The position numbers and the translations under genes are program-made. From Jonesia denitrificans DSM 20603 (GTDB lineage Bacteria > Actinomycetota > Actinomycetes > Actinomycetales > Cellulomonadaceae), in contig NC_013174.1 of NCBI RefSeq assembly GCF_000024065.1, forward strand, positions 1,798,001 through 1,862,000: a stretch of DNA of 64,000 nucleotides, read 5' to 3'. How positions within the stretch are numbered: the stretch's first letter is position 1; each line of letters opens with the position of its first letter. Below, piece after piece: positions 1 through 6,731 of the stretch. A model generated the notes under the pieces. That model did not search any database and was not told where the DNA came from. It was given only the letters and a program-made list of their open reading frames with translations.

Positions 1-1
1 A

Positions 2-196
2 GGCTCCCTTGGTGGAGCAGCCCTGGATGTCACCGACCGTGAACCACTCCCAGACTCTTCCCCATTATGGGACGCCCCCAACCTGATCCTTACCCCGCAC
101 GCTGCAGGTGGACGCCCAGAAGGGGCTGGTGAGTTCCTGTCCACAAACATTGAGGTATTCCATGCAGGCGGCACCCCCGCCAACCTCGTCACCTAG
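2..196 (+). CDS. D-2-hydroxyacid dehydrogenase, C-terminal 64 residues (5' end outside window)
   Basis: The open frame enters at the window edge and ends at TAG 194-196. The peptide contains GAALDV, EPLP, LWDAPNLILTPH and a Gly-rich tail, the C-terminal pattern of NAD-dependent D-isomer-specific 2-hydroxyacid dehydrogenases (D-3-phosphoglycerate dehydrogenase superfamily). In that family the TPH histidine is the catalytic acid/base next to the cofactor fold. The exact substrate cannot be read from this fragment; glyoxylate/hydroxypyruvate reductase or a SerA-like enzyme are both possible. The first 100 bases recur almost unchanged at 1001-1100, so this gene's 3' part has been duplicated. Confidence 0.8.
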   Translation, partial: GSLGGAALDVTDREPLPDSSPLWDAPNLILTPHAAGGRPEGAGEFLSTNIEVFHAGGTPANLVT

Positions 197-212
197 ACGC
201 CCTTATTTCCCT

Positions 213-300
213 GGGACACCAACCTTACTTCCATGAACGTTGCCATCCGCCCCGGTATGACCGCTCGTGACCGGTTCGTCAAACACCACCAGGGCGTTGA
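213..300 (+). pseudogene. GNAT acetyltransferase remnant (internal fragment)
   Basis: These 88 bases match 1544-1631 of the intact acetyltransferase gene with about 10 mismatches (about 89% by hand count) at a constant offset of 1331. The piece covers the motif around NVAIRLGMT. No start, N-terminal half or C-terminal end is present. It is preceded at about 199-212 by sequence matching 1101-1116, just before the intact gene, so the remnant looks like a copy from which about 430 bp was deleted. The likely junction is a shared GGG at about 213-215. Confidence 0.7.
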
Positions 301-337
301 AGACCAGGGCACCGAGGTGATCCACCGGCAGTTTGCC

Positions 338-592
338 TCAGTAGTGGTAGCGGGCCTGCAGGATCACGAGATCGTCGCCGTCGACGAGATAGACGAGCCT
401 GTGCTCCTCATTGATCCGCCGGGACCACGAGCCCTGCACGCCGTACTTCAGCTGCTCAGGCTTGCCAATGCCCTCGAACGGCTCGCGCAGGCAGGCGTCA
501 ATGAGCAGGTTGATCCGCTTGAGGACCCTCCGGTCGGCCGTCTGCCAGTGCTTGTAGTCCTCCCAGGCGGCCTCGTCCCAAACCAGCCGCAC
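338..592 (-). CDS. yoeB: YoeB/Txe-family mRNA interferase toxin
   Basis: An 84-residue protein, exactly the usual YoeB length. The three residues known to be catalytic in E. coli YoeB are present at the same positions: E46, R65 and the penultimate H83 before the C-terminal Tyr. YoeB toxins bind the ribosomal A site and cut mRNA during translation; the partner antitoxin neutralises them. The start is GTG at 592, directly after the TGA of the antitoxin gene, so the two are translationally coupled. Local base composition looks richer in G+C than the neighbours, which together with the gene fragments on both sides suggests acquisition by transfer (inference). Confidence 0.93.
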   Translation of the reverse strand: MRLVWDEAAWEDYKHWQTADRRVLKRINLLIDACLREPFEGIGKPEQLKYGVQGSWSRRINEEHRLVYLVDGDDLVILQARYHY

Positions 593-871
593 TCAGATGC
601 CCCGAGGCTGATCTGCGGGCTCGTCGGAGCGGTCGAGTTCGTGAGCCTGCACCTTCCCGGCGCGGGCGCGGTCGTAGGCGTCGAGCAGCCTGCGCGCGTT
701 CGCCGGCGAGCGGAACAGGTAGGCGGTCTCCTGCCAGGCGGCGTACTCGTCGGCCGGCATGAGCACCGCGTTGCCCTTGCGGGAGACGATCTCGATAGCT
801 TCGTGATCCTGGTTCACGCGCTCGATGAGCGGAAACAGCGTCTTGCGGGCCTCGCTCGCGCTGATGGACAT
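593..871 (-). CDS. yefM: YefM/Phd-family antitoxin
   Basis: A 92-residue protein beginning MSISASEARKTLFPLI, the standard N-terminus of the YefM/Phd fold (DNA-binding and dimerising part), followed by a charged, probably disordered C-terminal tail that in this family wraps the toxin. The ATG at 871 was chosen because a good AAGGAG sits 8 nt upstream; an in-frame GTG at 886 would add five residues and cover that site. It is first in the two-gene unit with the toxin. Such antitoxins repress their own promoter; a fitting operator lies at 896-916. Confidence 0.93.
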   Translation of the reverse strand: MSISASEARKTLFPLIERVNQDHEAIEIVSRKGNAVLMPADEYAAWQETAYLFRSPANARRLLDAYDRARAGKVQAHELDRSDEPADQPRGI

Positions 872-895
872 GGCGGTCTCCTTCACTCACTTGGC

Positions 896-916
896 TGGTA
901 CAGATTTATGGTACCA
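896..916 (-). promoter_or_regulatory. Probable YefM/YoeB operator and promoter
   Basis: Two short palindromic blocks precede the antitoxin gene: TGGTACA at 896-902 and the perfect 8-mer TGGTACCA at 909-916, centres about 14 bp apart. YefM operators are known to be built from repeated short palindromes with a TGTACA core, so these GTAC-centred blocks are good candidates. A weak -10-like CATAAA lies between them on the minus strand. Assignment as the autoregulatory site is inference. Confidence 0.5.
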
Positions 917-1000
917 CTCAGCACTTGCGGCGCTCAGATTCGACGATCAAGACACACACCGATGCGGAACCTCATCACAGGGAAAACCTCCGTTTCATTC

Positions 1001-1100
1001 AGGTGCTCTTGGTGGAGCAGCCGTGGATGTCACCGACCGTGAACCACTCCCAGACTCTTCCCCATTATGGGACGCCCCCAACCTGATCCTTACCCCGCAC
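1001..1100 (+). pseudogene. Duplicated 3' fragment of the D-2-hydroxyacid dehydrogenase gene
   Basis: Bases 1001-1100 match 1-100 at an exact offset of 1000 with about 4 mismatches. The copy stops at the TPH codons (CCGCAC) and joins directly to GCCCTTGTTTCCCTGGG, which in the first copy (199 onward) follows the stop codon. About 98 bp including the true 3' end is therefore missing, with a shared CGC at the join. There is no start codon; it is a remnant between the toxin-antitoxin promoter and the intact acetyltransferase gene. Confidence 0.8.
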
Positions 1101-1134
1101 GCCCTTGTTTCCCTGGGGCACGTAGGATCACTGC

Positions 1135-1686
1135 ATGACCAGTGCTGCCCCTACAGTTCACCTGATGACTCCGCGTTTGATTCTGCGCGAGCTCACTGAA
1201 GAAGACCTTCCCAGCCTGTCTACTCTCCTCCAGGACGAACAGACAATGCACGCCTACGAGGGTGCGTTCAGCAACGACATGGTTCATGCATGGTTCTGCC
1301 GGATGCTCGAGCGGTATGACTCTGACGGGTATGGGTTATGGGCTGCCATCAACCGTGACACTGGTGTGATGATCGGGCAGTGTGGACTGACCCGGCAAAC
1401 AATACTCGACCGCGATGTGATTGAGGTGGGATACCTGTTTCATCACGCTCACTGGCATCAAGGGTTCGCCGTTGAGGCTGCGTCCGCATGCAGAGACTAT
1501 GCGTTTCACCACGTCAACGAGCACAAGGTGTGGGCTCAGGTGCGGGACACCAACATTGCCTCCATGAACGTTGCGATCCGCCTCGGTATGACCGTTCGTG
1601 GCCGGTTCGTCAAACACTACCGGGGTGTTGACATGCCACACCTAGCGTTCGCAATCAACAATCCACGGTTCACTCAGAATGCGTAA
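1135..1686 (+). CDS. GNAT-family N-acetyltransferase (RimJ/RimL-like)
   Basis: A 183-residue protein with the GNAT layout: substrate-binding N-terminus (TPRLILREL), a central strand (GQCGLT, EVGYLF), an acetyl-CoA loop (HHAHWHQGFAVEA) and the late NIASMNVAIRLGMTVRGRF block typical of RimJ/RimL and ribosomal-protein acetyltransferases. The substrate is unknown. No Shine-Dalgarno is seen; TAGGAT at 1123-1128 lies 6 nt before the ATG, so the mRNA is probably leaderless. A broken copy of its 3' third lies at 213-300. It converges on mutM with a 10-nt gap. Confidence 0.85.
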   Translation: MTSAAPTVHLMTPRLILRELTEEDLPSLSTLLQDEQTMHAYEGAFSNDMVHAWFCRMLERYDSDGYGLWAAINRDTGVMIGQCGLTRQTILDRDVIEVGYLFHHAHWHQGFAVEAASACRDYAFHHVNEHKVWAQVRDTNIASMNVAIRLGMTVRGRFVKHYRGVDMPHLAFAINNPRFTQNA

Positions 1687-1696
1687 CAACCAGGTA

Positions 1697-2626
1697 TTAC
1701 CCCGTACGCAGTGACCGTTTCCGTTGGCACCGCGGACACCAGAATGAAGACCGGTTCATGAACGCTGAGCGGCGGATAGGGGTAGCACACCGCCTGCATG
1801 GCTCACCCTCACGCCCATACACGTTCAACGACCGGTCAAAATACCCCGACTGTCCGTTAACGTTGACATACAAGTCATCAAAGCTGGTGCCGCCCTGCAC
1901 CAACGCTTCACCCATCACCTCACCCAGGTGAGTAAGAAGACGCCGCCACGCGGTGCGGGTCACCGCGTTCGCGGCGCTCTCTCCATGAATACGCGCCCGC
2001 CACAACCCCTCATCAGCGTAAATGTTGCCCACACCAGACATCACAGACTGGTCAAGCAGAAGCCGTTTCACCGCAACCTTCGACCCCACACACCGGTCAA
2101 GGAGAGCCTCCCACTGCACAGACCCCACCGCCAACACCGGGTCAAGAAGATCACGGGCGATATGCTCCGCCAACGAAGGGACAACAGCACGTTCGCTACC
2201 CCGCCCACCAGGACGCGCATCGGCAGTAGCAACAGTAGGTGACAACGCTAAATACCCGAACGTGCGCTGGTCCACAAAATCAACGACGCCTTCTCTACCG
2301 TCCGCTGTGTGCGTCCACAAACGCACCCGCACATGCGGGTGGCGCGGTTCCGCGTCCTGAGCTTCCTTAATGAGCAATTGCCCGCTCATCCCCAAATGGG
2401 CGACCAACACCTCACCAGGCTCATCAAACTCACACCACAAGAACTTCCCACGACGCGCCCACCCGCGCATCACCCGGCCAGAAAGCCGCGCACTAAAATC
2501 GTGGGGACCACCCTCATGGCGGCGCACCGAATACTCACGGAACACCTCAACACCAGTGACCTGGTGACCCAGCACATGACGAGCTAACCCATCACGCACA
2601 GTTTCCACCTCAGGTAACTCCGGCAC
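1697..2626 (-). CDS. mutM: Formamidopyrimidine-DNA glycosylase (Fpg/MutM)
   Basis: A base-excision repair enzyme removing 8-oxoguanine and ring-opened purines and nicking the abasic site. The protein starts MPELPEVETV, giving the catalytic N-terminal proline and the following glutamate once Met is removed. The C-terminus has the zinc finger CRRC...CPRC (about residues 277-300), and the helix-two-turn-helix region lies before it (VGNIYADEGLWRARI). At 309 residues it is slightly longer than the usual 270-290, through a variable stretch around residues 130-150. Start is GTG at 2626, 6 nt after the rnc stop, so the genes are coupled in the yceD-rpmF-rnc-mutM unit common in actinobacteria. Confidence 0.97.
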   Translation of the reverse strand: MPELPEVETVRDGLARHVLGHQVTGVEVFREYSVRRHEGGPHDFSARLSGRVMRGWARRGKFLWCEFDEPGEVLVAHLGMSGQLLIKEAQDAEPRHPHVRVRLWTHTADGREGVVDFVDQRTFGYLALSPTVATADARPGGRGSERAVVPSLAEHIARDLLDPVLAVGSVQWEALLDRCVGSKVAVKRLLLDQSVMSGVGNIYADEGLWRARIHGESAANAVTRTAWRRLLTHLGEVMGEALVQGGTSFDDLYVNVNGQSGYFDRSLNVYGREGEPCRRCATPIRRSAFMNRSSFWCPRCQRKRSLRTG

Positions 2627-2632
2627 CCCAGG

Positions 2633-3373
2633 TCACTTCCCCTGAGCGGCGTCTCGTTCCGCAACAAGCACGTCATAGCTACGGTGCGCAGCCTGCTGCT
2701 CCGCAAGTTTCTTTGACGTGCCTTCACCGGAACCATAACGACGGTCCTCAATCACCACAGTGGAGGTAAAAACGCGCGCATGATCAGGGCCCTGCGACGT
2801 GAAATCGTACGTCGGTTGCGGGTACCCTAGCTGGGCACACAACTCCTGGATCGCTGTTTTCCAATCCAAACCAGCACCCATTGTCGCGGCCTCACGCATG
2901 GTCTCCCCCAGCAACCGGTGCACAAACTCCCGGGCAGTTTCCAACCCATGAGTGACATACACAGCGCCAATGATCGCTTCCACCGTGTCCGACAAAATAG
3001 AGTCCTTGTCCGCACCACCAGTACGAGACTCCCCCTTGCCCAGCAAAATATACGACCCCAAATTCAAGGTCCGCGCCGCCTGAGCCAACGGCCGCTGCGA
3101 CACCGTTGCCGCACGCATCCGCGCCAAATCACCCTCAGGTCGGTCCGGGTGACCACGGAACAACGCTTCCGCACTCACCAGTCCAAGAACCGCATCGCCA
3201 AGAAACTCAAGCCGCTCATTCGTGGGGATCCCCCCCGCCTCATGAGCAAAGGATCGGTGCGTCAACGCGAGAACAAGAAGCTCGGGATCCAGATGGATCC
3301 CGAGCTTCGAGAGAAGTTCTGACGCCGGCGCGGCCTGTTTGTCTTTCGCAGAAGCCACCGGAGTACCCTTCAT
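2633..3373 (-). CDS. rnc: Ribonuclease III
   Basis: A double-strand RNA endonuclease that processes rRNA precursors and hairpins. The catalytic signature NERLEFLGDAVLGLV is near residues 56-70; further acidic active-site residues lie in SILSDTVEAIIGAVY. The dsRNA-binding domain fills the C-terminal third (DWKTAIQELC to AEQQAAHRSYDVL). The frame is open further upstream but that part overlaps rpmF and is not homologous. ATG at 3373 gives 246 residues; the in-frame GTG at 3358 has the better ribosome site (GAAGGG, 7 nt) and may be the true start. The neighbours rpmF and mutM are the classical context. Confidence 0.95.
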   Translation of the reverse strand: MKGTPVASAKDKQAAPASELLSKLGIHLDPELLVLALTHRSFAHEAGGIPTNERLEFLGDAVLGLVSAEALFRGHPDRPEGDLARMRAATVSQRPLAQAARTLNLGSYILLGKGESRTGGADKDSILSDTVEAIIGAVYVTHGLETAREFVHRLLGETMREAATMGAGLDWKTAIQELCAQLGYPQPTYDFTSQGPDHARVFTSTVVIEDRRYGSGEGTSKKLAEQQAAHRSYDVLVAERDAAQGK

Positions 3374-3395
3374 CAGGTCAGTGAGGAAAAACCCA

Positions 3396-3590
3396 TCACT
3401 CAGCGTGCACGGAACGCAGCGCCTCAGCGTACTGACGCCCGTTGTAGGACCCGCACGTTGGGCACGCAGTGTGCGGCAACTTTGCGGCCTTGCACTGCGG
3501 GCAAGTGGCGAGGTTCGCTGCGGTTGCCTTCCACTGCGAACGGCGCGCACGGGTGTTGGCGCGCGACATCTTGCGCTTTGGAACAGCCAC
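3396..3590 (-). CDS. rpmF: 50S ribosomal protein L32
   Basis: A 64-residue protein starting [20 protein letters not shown], the L32 signature. Four cysteines at 30, 33, 43 and 46 form the zinc ribbon of the C+ form of L32. The start lies 2 nt after the yceD stop, and rnc follows within about 22 nt; the yceD-rpmF pair is one of the most conserved small operons in bacteria. Confidence 0.98.
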   Translation of the reverse strand: MAVPKRKMSRANTRARRSQWKATAANLATCPQCKAAKLPHTACPTCGSYNGRQYAEALRSVHAE

Positions 3591-3592
3591 GG

Positions 3593-4123
3593 CTAGCTCT
3601 CTTTCGTCTCGTTGAACAAGGTATGTAACGCCGACCAGCGAGGGTCAACATTGTCATGATAGTGGTCATCGTCATCTGCCAGACGCGCTCCGCATTCGGA
3701 ACACAAACCACGGCAGTCCGGTGAACACAACGGTTGAAATGGTAGTTCAAAGACGACGGAATCGCGAAGAACTTGCTCCAGATCGATTTCATCGTCCTCG
3801 AGGACTACAACATCATCGTCCTCGTCTCCCTCGTCACTCATGAGACGTGCACGCTCAGGGTAGAAGAACAGTTCATGGAACGTGACATCAACAGGTGACG
3901 TCACAGGTTCCAAGCACCGAACACACTCCCCGCGGGCAGTACCGCGAATGGTTCCGGACACAAGAACACCTTCAACAACCGACTCAGCGCGAACAGACAC
4001 GTCAAGTGGGTCGCCTTCAGGAATGCTCAGGACAGGTGTACCAAAGTCAGCCGGCGCGTGAAGGTCGAGGTCATACTCACGCATGGACCCTGGACGGCGG
4101 CTGAGCTCCAACACATCGAGCAC
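3593..4123 (-). CDS. yceD: YceD/DUF177 family protein (23S rRNA accumulation protein)
   Basis: A DUF177 protein with the two cysteine pairs of the family (CVRC near residue 68 and [13 protein letters not shown] near the end) and an acidic middle. YceD homologues are linked to 23S rRNA/L32 metabolism in bacteria and plastids. The first standard start in frame is GTG at 4123, but it has no ribosome site and the conserved-looking residues ASPRSPF lie upstream of it in frame. AAGGGAG at 4154-4160 sits 6 nt before an in-frame ATC at 4147 (another ATC is at 4150), so initiation at a non-standard ATC giving 184 residues is possible. Confidence 0.9.
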   Translation of the reverse strand: MLDVLELSRRPGSMREYDLDLHAPADFGTPVLSIPEGDPLDVSVRAESVVEGVLVSGTIRGTARGECVRCLEPVTSPVDVTFHELFFYPERARLMSDEGDEDDDVVVLEDDEIDLEQVLRDSVVFELPFQPLCSPDCRGLCSECGARLADDDDHYHDNVDPRWSALHTLFNETKES

Positions 4124-4290
4124 AAACGGCGAACGTGGGCTTGCGATGATTGACTCCCTTTTTCATAGCGATAGTGACAGGTGAACACACCCATTAGCGC
4201 GCAACCGCTGCACGCCAACGATTAATCCTACGCCACAGAGCCCCAACACCCAACCCTTCACGGGTCACAGTGCCGGTGATACCAACCACA

Positions 4291-4803
4291 TCACGTCTCC
4301 GGCGAATCCTGAGCAAGCCGCTGCCCCAACCGGGCCCGACCCGCCTGAACCTGCGTCACCAACTTACCCAAATCAATCTCAAACTCAGCAAGCCGTCGGT
4401 CACAATAATCATCCGCTTCGTGCCGCAACCGCTCCGCCTCAACACGAGCCTGAGTCACAATCTCCTCAGCACGCCCCTGCGCGACCCGCACCACCTCTTC
4501 GCGAGCAACCAACTCCTGGGCCCGCGCGCGAGCAGCCGCAACAATTCGGTCCGCCTCATCACGCGCATCGTCAAGCACATGCCCCGCATCTGACAACACC
4601 TCATCAGCACGCGTAATCTGCGTAGGCAACTGCTCACGCAGTTCATCCAACAAATCAAGCGCCTCATTGCGGTTCACCAACACCGACGACGACATCGGCA
4701 TCGCACGGGCACGCTCCACCAAGTCCGTGAGAGCATCCAACAACGCTGGAACTCCCAGCCGATCCTGTTCCACAAACGTCTCCGACGACGGCATATCAGA
4801 CAT
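4291..4803 (-). CDS. DivIVA-like coiled-coil protein, function unknown
   Basis: A 170-residue protein made almost entirely of charged helix (LLDALTDLVERAR, LDLLDELREQL, ARDEADRIVAAARARAQEL, AEEIVTQARVEAERLRHEA), which predicts a long coiled coil of the DivIVA/ATP-synthase-b-like type. Proteins of this kind are regularly encoded beside coaD in actinobacteria and are often named cell-division initiation proteins, but a role has not been demonstrated here. The ATG at 4803 has GAGG 6 nt upstream. No membrane segment is visible. It probably lies in one transcript with coaD upstream. Confidence 0.8.
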   Translation of the reverse strand: MSDMPSSETFVEQDRLGVPALLDALTDLVERARAMPMSSSVLVNRNEALDLLDELREQLPTQITRADEVLSDAGHVLDDARDEADRIVAAARARAQELVAREEVVRVAQGRAEEIVTQARVEAERLRHEADDYCDRRLAEFEIDLGKLVTQVQAGRARLGQRLAQDSPET

Positions 4804-4872
4804 GGTGACCTCGTTGTGTAAGCGGGCTGACCGTTCCACCATAACGCCGAGACAGCACGTTAGCGCGAAGAC

Positions 4873-5355
4873 TCACTCAGTGGGTGAAAAACGCTCACGC
4901 AACGCAACCGCAACCGCTGGCGGAACAAACGTGGACACATCCCCACCATGGCGAGCAACATCCTTGACCAGAGAAGACGCCACATGCGCATGCTCAGGCC
5001 GAGCAGGAAGAAACACCGTATCCACCCCAGAAATCGCCCGGTTCATACCAGACATAGCCAGCTCCTGATCCACATCAGCACCCGACCGCACACCACGAAC
5101 AAGCACCCTCGCCCCCCGGTCAACGCAATACTGGGCGATCAACCCATCGGTCACATCGACAGTGACACCAGGAAGATCAGCAACGACCGCGCGCACCAAC
5201 GACACCCGCTCGGCCACCGAAAACACTGCGTTCTTCGCCGCGTTGCCCGCAACCACCACGATCACCTCGTCAAAAAGCTCGTGTGCGCGTTTCACCACGT
5301 CGTAATGCCCCCACGTGATGGGGTCGAAACTTCCAGAACAAACGGCTATAGTCAC
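4873..5355 (-). CDS. coaD: Phosphopantetheine adenylyltransferase
   Basis: Transfers AMP from ATP to 4'-phosphopantetheine, the penultimate step of coenzyme A synthesis. The nucleotidyltransferase signature GSFDPITWGH is at residues 8-17, with the second motif in VRGVRSGADVDQELAMSGMNR. Length (160) is normal. The start is GTG at 5355, with TACCCT 6 nt upstream and no Shine-Dalgarno, so a leaderless transcript is likely. The neighbour rsmD is a frequent partner of coaD. Confidence 0.97.
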   Translation of the reverse strand: MTIAVCSGSFDPITWGHYDVVKRAHELFDEVIVVVAGNAAKNAVFSVAERVSLVRAVVADLPGVTVDVTDGLIAQYCVDRGARVLVRGVRSGADVDQELAMSGMNRAISGVDTVFLPARPEHAHVASSLVKDVARHGGDVSTFVPPAVAVALRERFSPTE

Positions 5356-5425
5356 TCTGCAAGGGTAATGGAACGGACGCTTTCATGGGCGCCCAACAAC
5401 ACCATTGCCACCACGGCACGATGGG

Positions 5426-6154
5426 ATGATGACCTTGCCTTTCGCGGTGCTCGAGTCACCACAGGACCTCGCAGAATTTTATGACAATGTGCTCCTTCCG
5501 TCTTTTCCTGCAACGGAGCTGGTCACAAAAGACGAATTTCTCGAAGCCTGCACACAACGTTTCCTGCACGTCATTGGTGCAGTAGAAGATGGAAAAATCA
5601 TTGCCGGTGCGGTAGGAACAGTACCCACCCACGAAGGCGTCATGATGCTGCTGTACCTCGCCCTGCAACCCGGGCTCCGTGGAGCAGGAATCGGAGGACG
5701 GCTCGTGGACTGTGCCGTTGCGAAATGGTGTGACGAGTTCTCCCCCACCATGATCCTCGCCGAGGTGGAACACCCCACCTACCACCCCAGTTCCGATGAC
5801 CACGGTGACCCTGCTGCCCGCATGCGCTTCTACGCAAAGCACGGCGGCCGCATCCTTGACATCCCCTACTTCCAGCCAGCAATCCGCGACGGGGAACCAC
5901 CTGTTCCCGCGCTCATGCTGGTCACCTTGTGGGTTGCCCCTGAAGCCTTTATTGATGAGGACACCATCATTGCGTGGCCACTTCGAGCAGCCCTTCGCCG
6001 TGAAATAGTTGACACCTGCCCAGAAGGGTTTGGTCCAGCTATTGCTGTTGCAGAATCAGTTGCAGGTGACGCGGTACGGCTGTGGCAGCCCACAGACATC
6101 GACCGAGTCCCCGTCGGCCTATTTGACCCCAGCGAGTATCACGCGCACGTGTAA
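5426..6154 (+). CDS. GNAT-family N-acetyltransferase
   Basis: About 242 residues. The acetyl-CoA binding motif is clear: LYLALQPGLRGAGIGGRLVD. It is followed by a segment ending MRFYAKHGGRIL, the usual GNAT FY..GF-like strand, and about 90 extra C-terminal residues of unknown role, making it longer than most single-domain GNATs. Two ATGs at 5426 and 5429 are possible starts; a TTG further upstream (5405) is less likely. Its 3' end overlaps the convergent rsmD gene by 16 bp. The substrate is unknown. Confidence 0.8.
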   Translation: MMTLPFAVLESPQDLAEFYDNVLLPSFPATELVTKDEFLEACTQRFLHVIGAVEDGKIIAGAVGTVPTHEGVMMLLYLALQPGLRGAGIGGRLVDCAVAKWCDEFSPTMILAEVEHPTYHPSSDDHGDPAARMRFYAKHGGRILDIPYFQPAIRDGEPPVPALMLVTLWVAPEAFIDEDTIIAWPLRAALRREIVDTCPEGFGPAIAVAESVAGDAVRLWQPTDIDRVPVGLFDPSEYHAHV

Positions 6155-6714
6155 CCAACGAGCGGCACTTCAGGTTCCACGTAGTACACGGTTGACTCAC
6201 CGTAGGTTTTACTTGTCATGACCCGCCATTGTTTGGGCAAGAGAGGCATCCCACTGCGTGCAGAACGCTCAATGACGATCACAGCACGTTCGTCAACATG
6301 CGGAACAAGCGCCGCCAACACATCATGAAGACGCTCATTGCTGAGGTCATACGGCGGGTCTAGAAACACGACATCCCATGGTGGGGAGGTCGGTAGCCCA
6401 GCCACGTGTTCCGCGCGGTCACACCGCACGCTCACCCCAGCCAAACCGAGTTTTGTGGCATTGTCTCGGGCGATGCCGGCTGCAGCTTTGTGTGCCTCAA
6501 CCAACAGCACCTCCCGCGCACCGCGGGATGCTGCTTCTAACCCCAGCGCCCCAGAGCCCGCATACAGGTCAAGAACCTTGGTGTCCCGGAGAAGGTCGTA
6601 GTGCTCCAGGCGGGAGAAAATCGCTTCGCGTACTCGTTCGCTTGTGGGTCGTGTCCCTTTCGGGGGAACTTTGAGTACTCGGCCGCCTGCCAGGCCCGCA
6701 ACGATTCTAGTCAC
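6139..6714 (-). CDS. rsmD: 16S rRNA (guanine966-N2)-methyltransferase
   Basis: A 191-residue Rossmann methyltransferase: SAM motif LDLYAGSGALGLEAASRGA near residue 50, and the catalytic N6/N2-amine motif DPPY in VVFLDPPYDLS. The N-terminal MTRIVAGLAGGRVLKVP and RPTSERVREAIFS blocks are diagnostic of RsmD. Start is GTG at 6714 with TAGAAT 6 nt upstream (leaderless type). It precedes coaD in many bacteria, and here follows recG on the same strand. Confidence 0.96.
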   Translation of the reverse strand: MTRIVAGLAGGRVLKVPPKGTRPTSERVREAIFSRLEHYDLLRDTKVLDLYAGSGALGLEAASRGAREVLLVEAHKAAAGIARDNATKLGLAGVSVRCDRAEHVAGLPTSPPWDVVFLDPPYDLSNERLHDVLAALVPHVDERAVIVIERSARSGMPLLPKQWRVMTSKTYGESTVYYVEPEVPLVGYTCA

Positions 6715-6731
6715 CGTGGGATTCTACTTCG

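Noticed and set aside
233-1042. 269-codon plus-strand frame spanning the toxin-antitoxin region
   Set aside because: It runs antisense through yoeB and yefM, whose catalytic residues and start signals are intact; it also joins two unrelated remnants.
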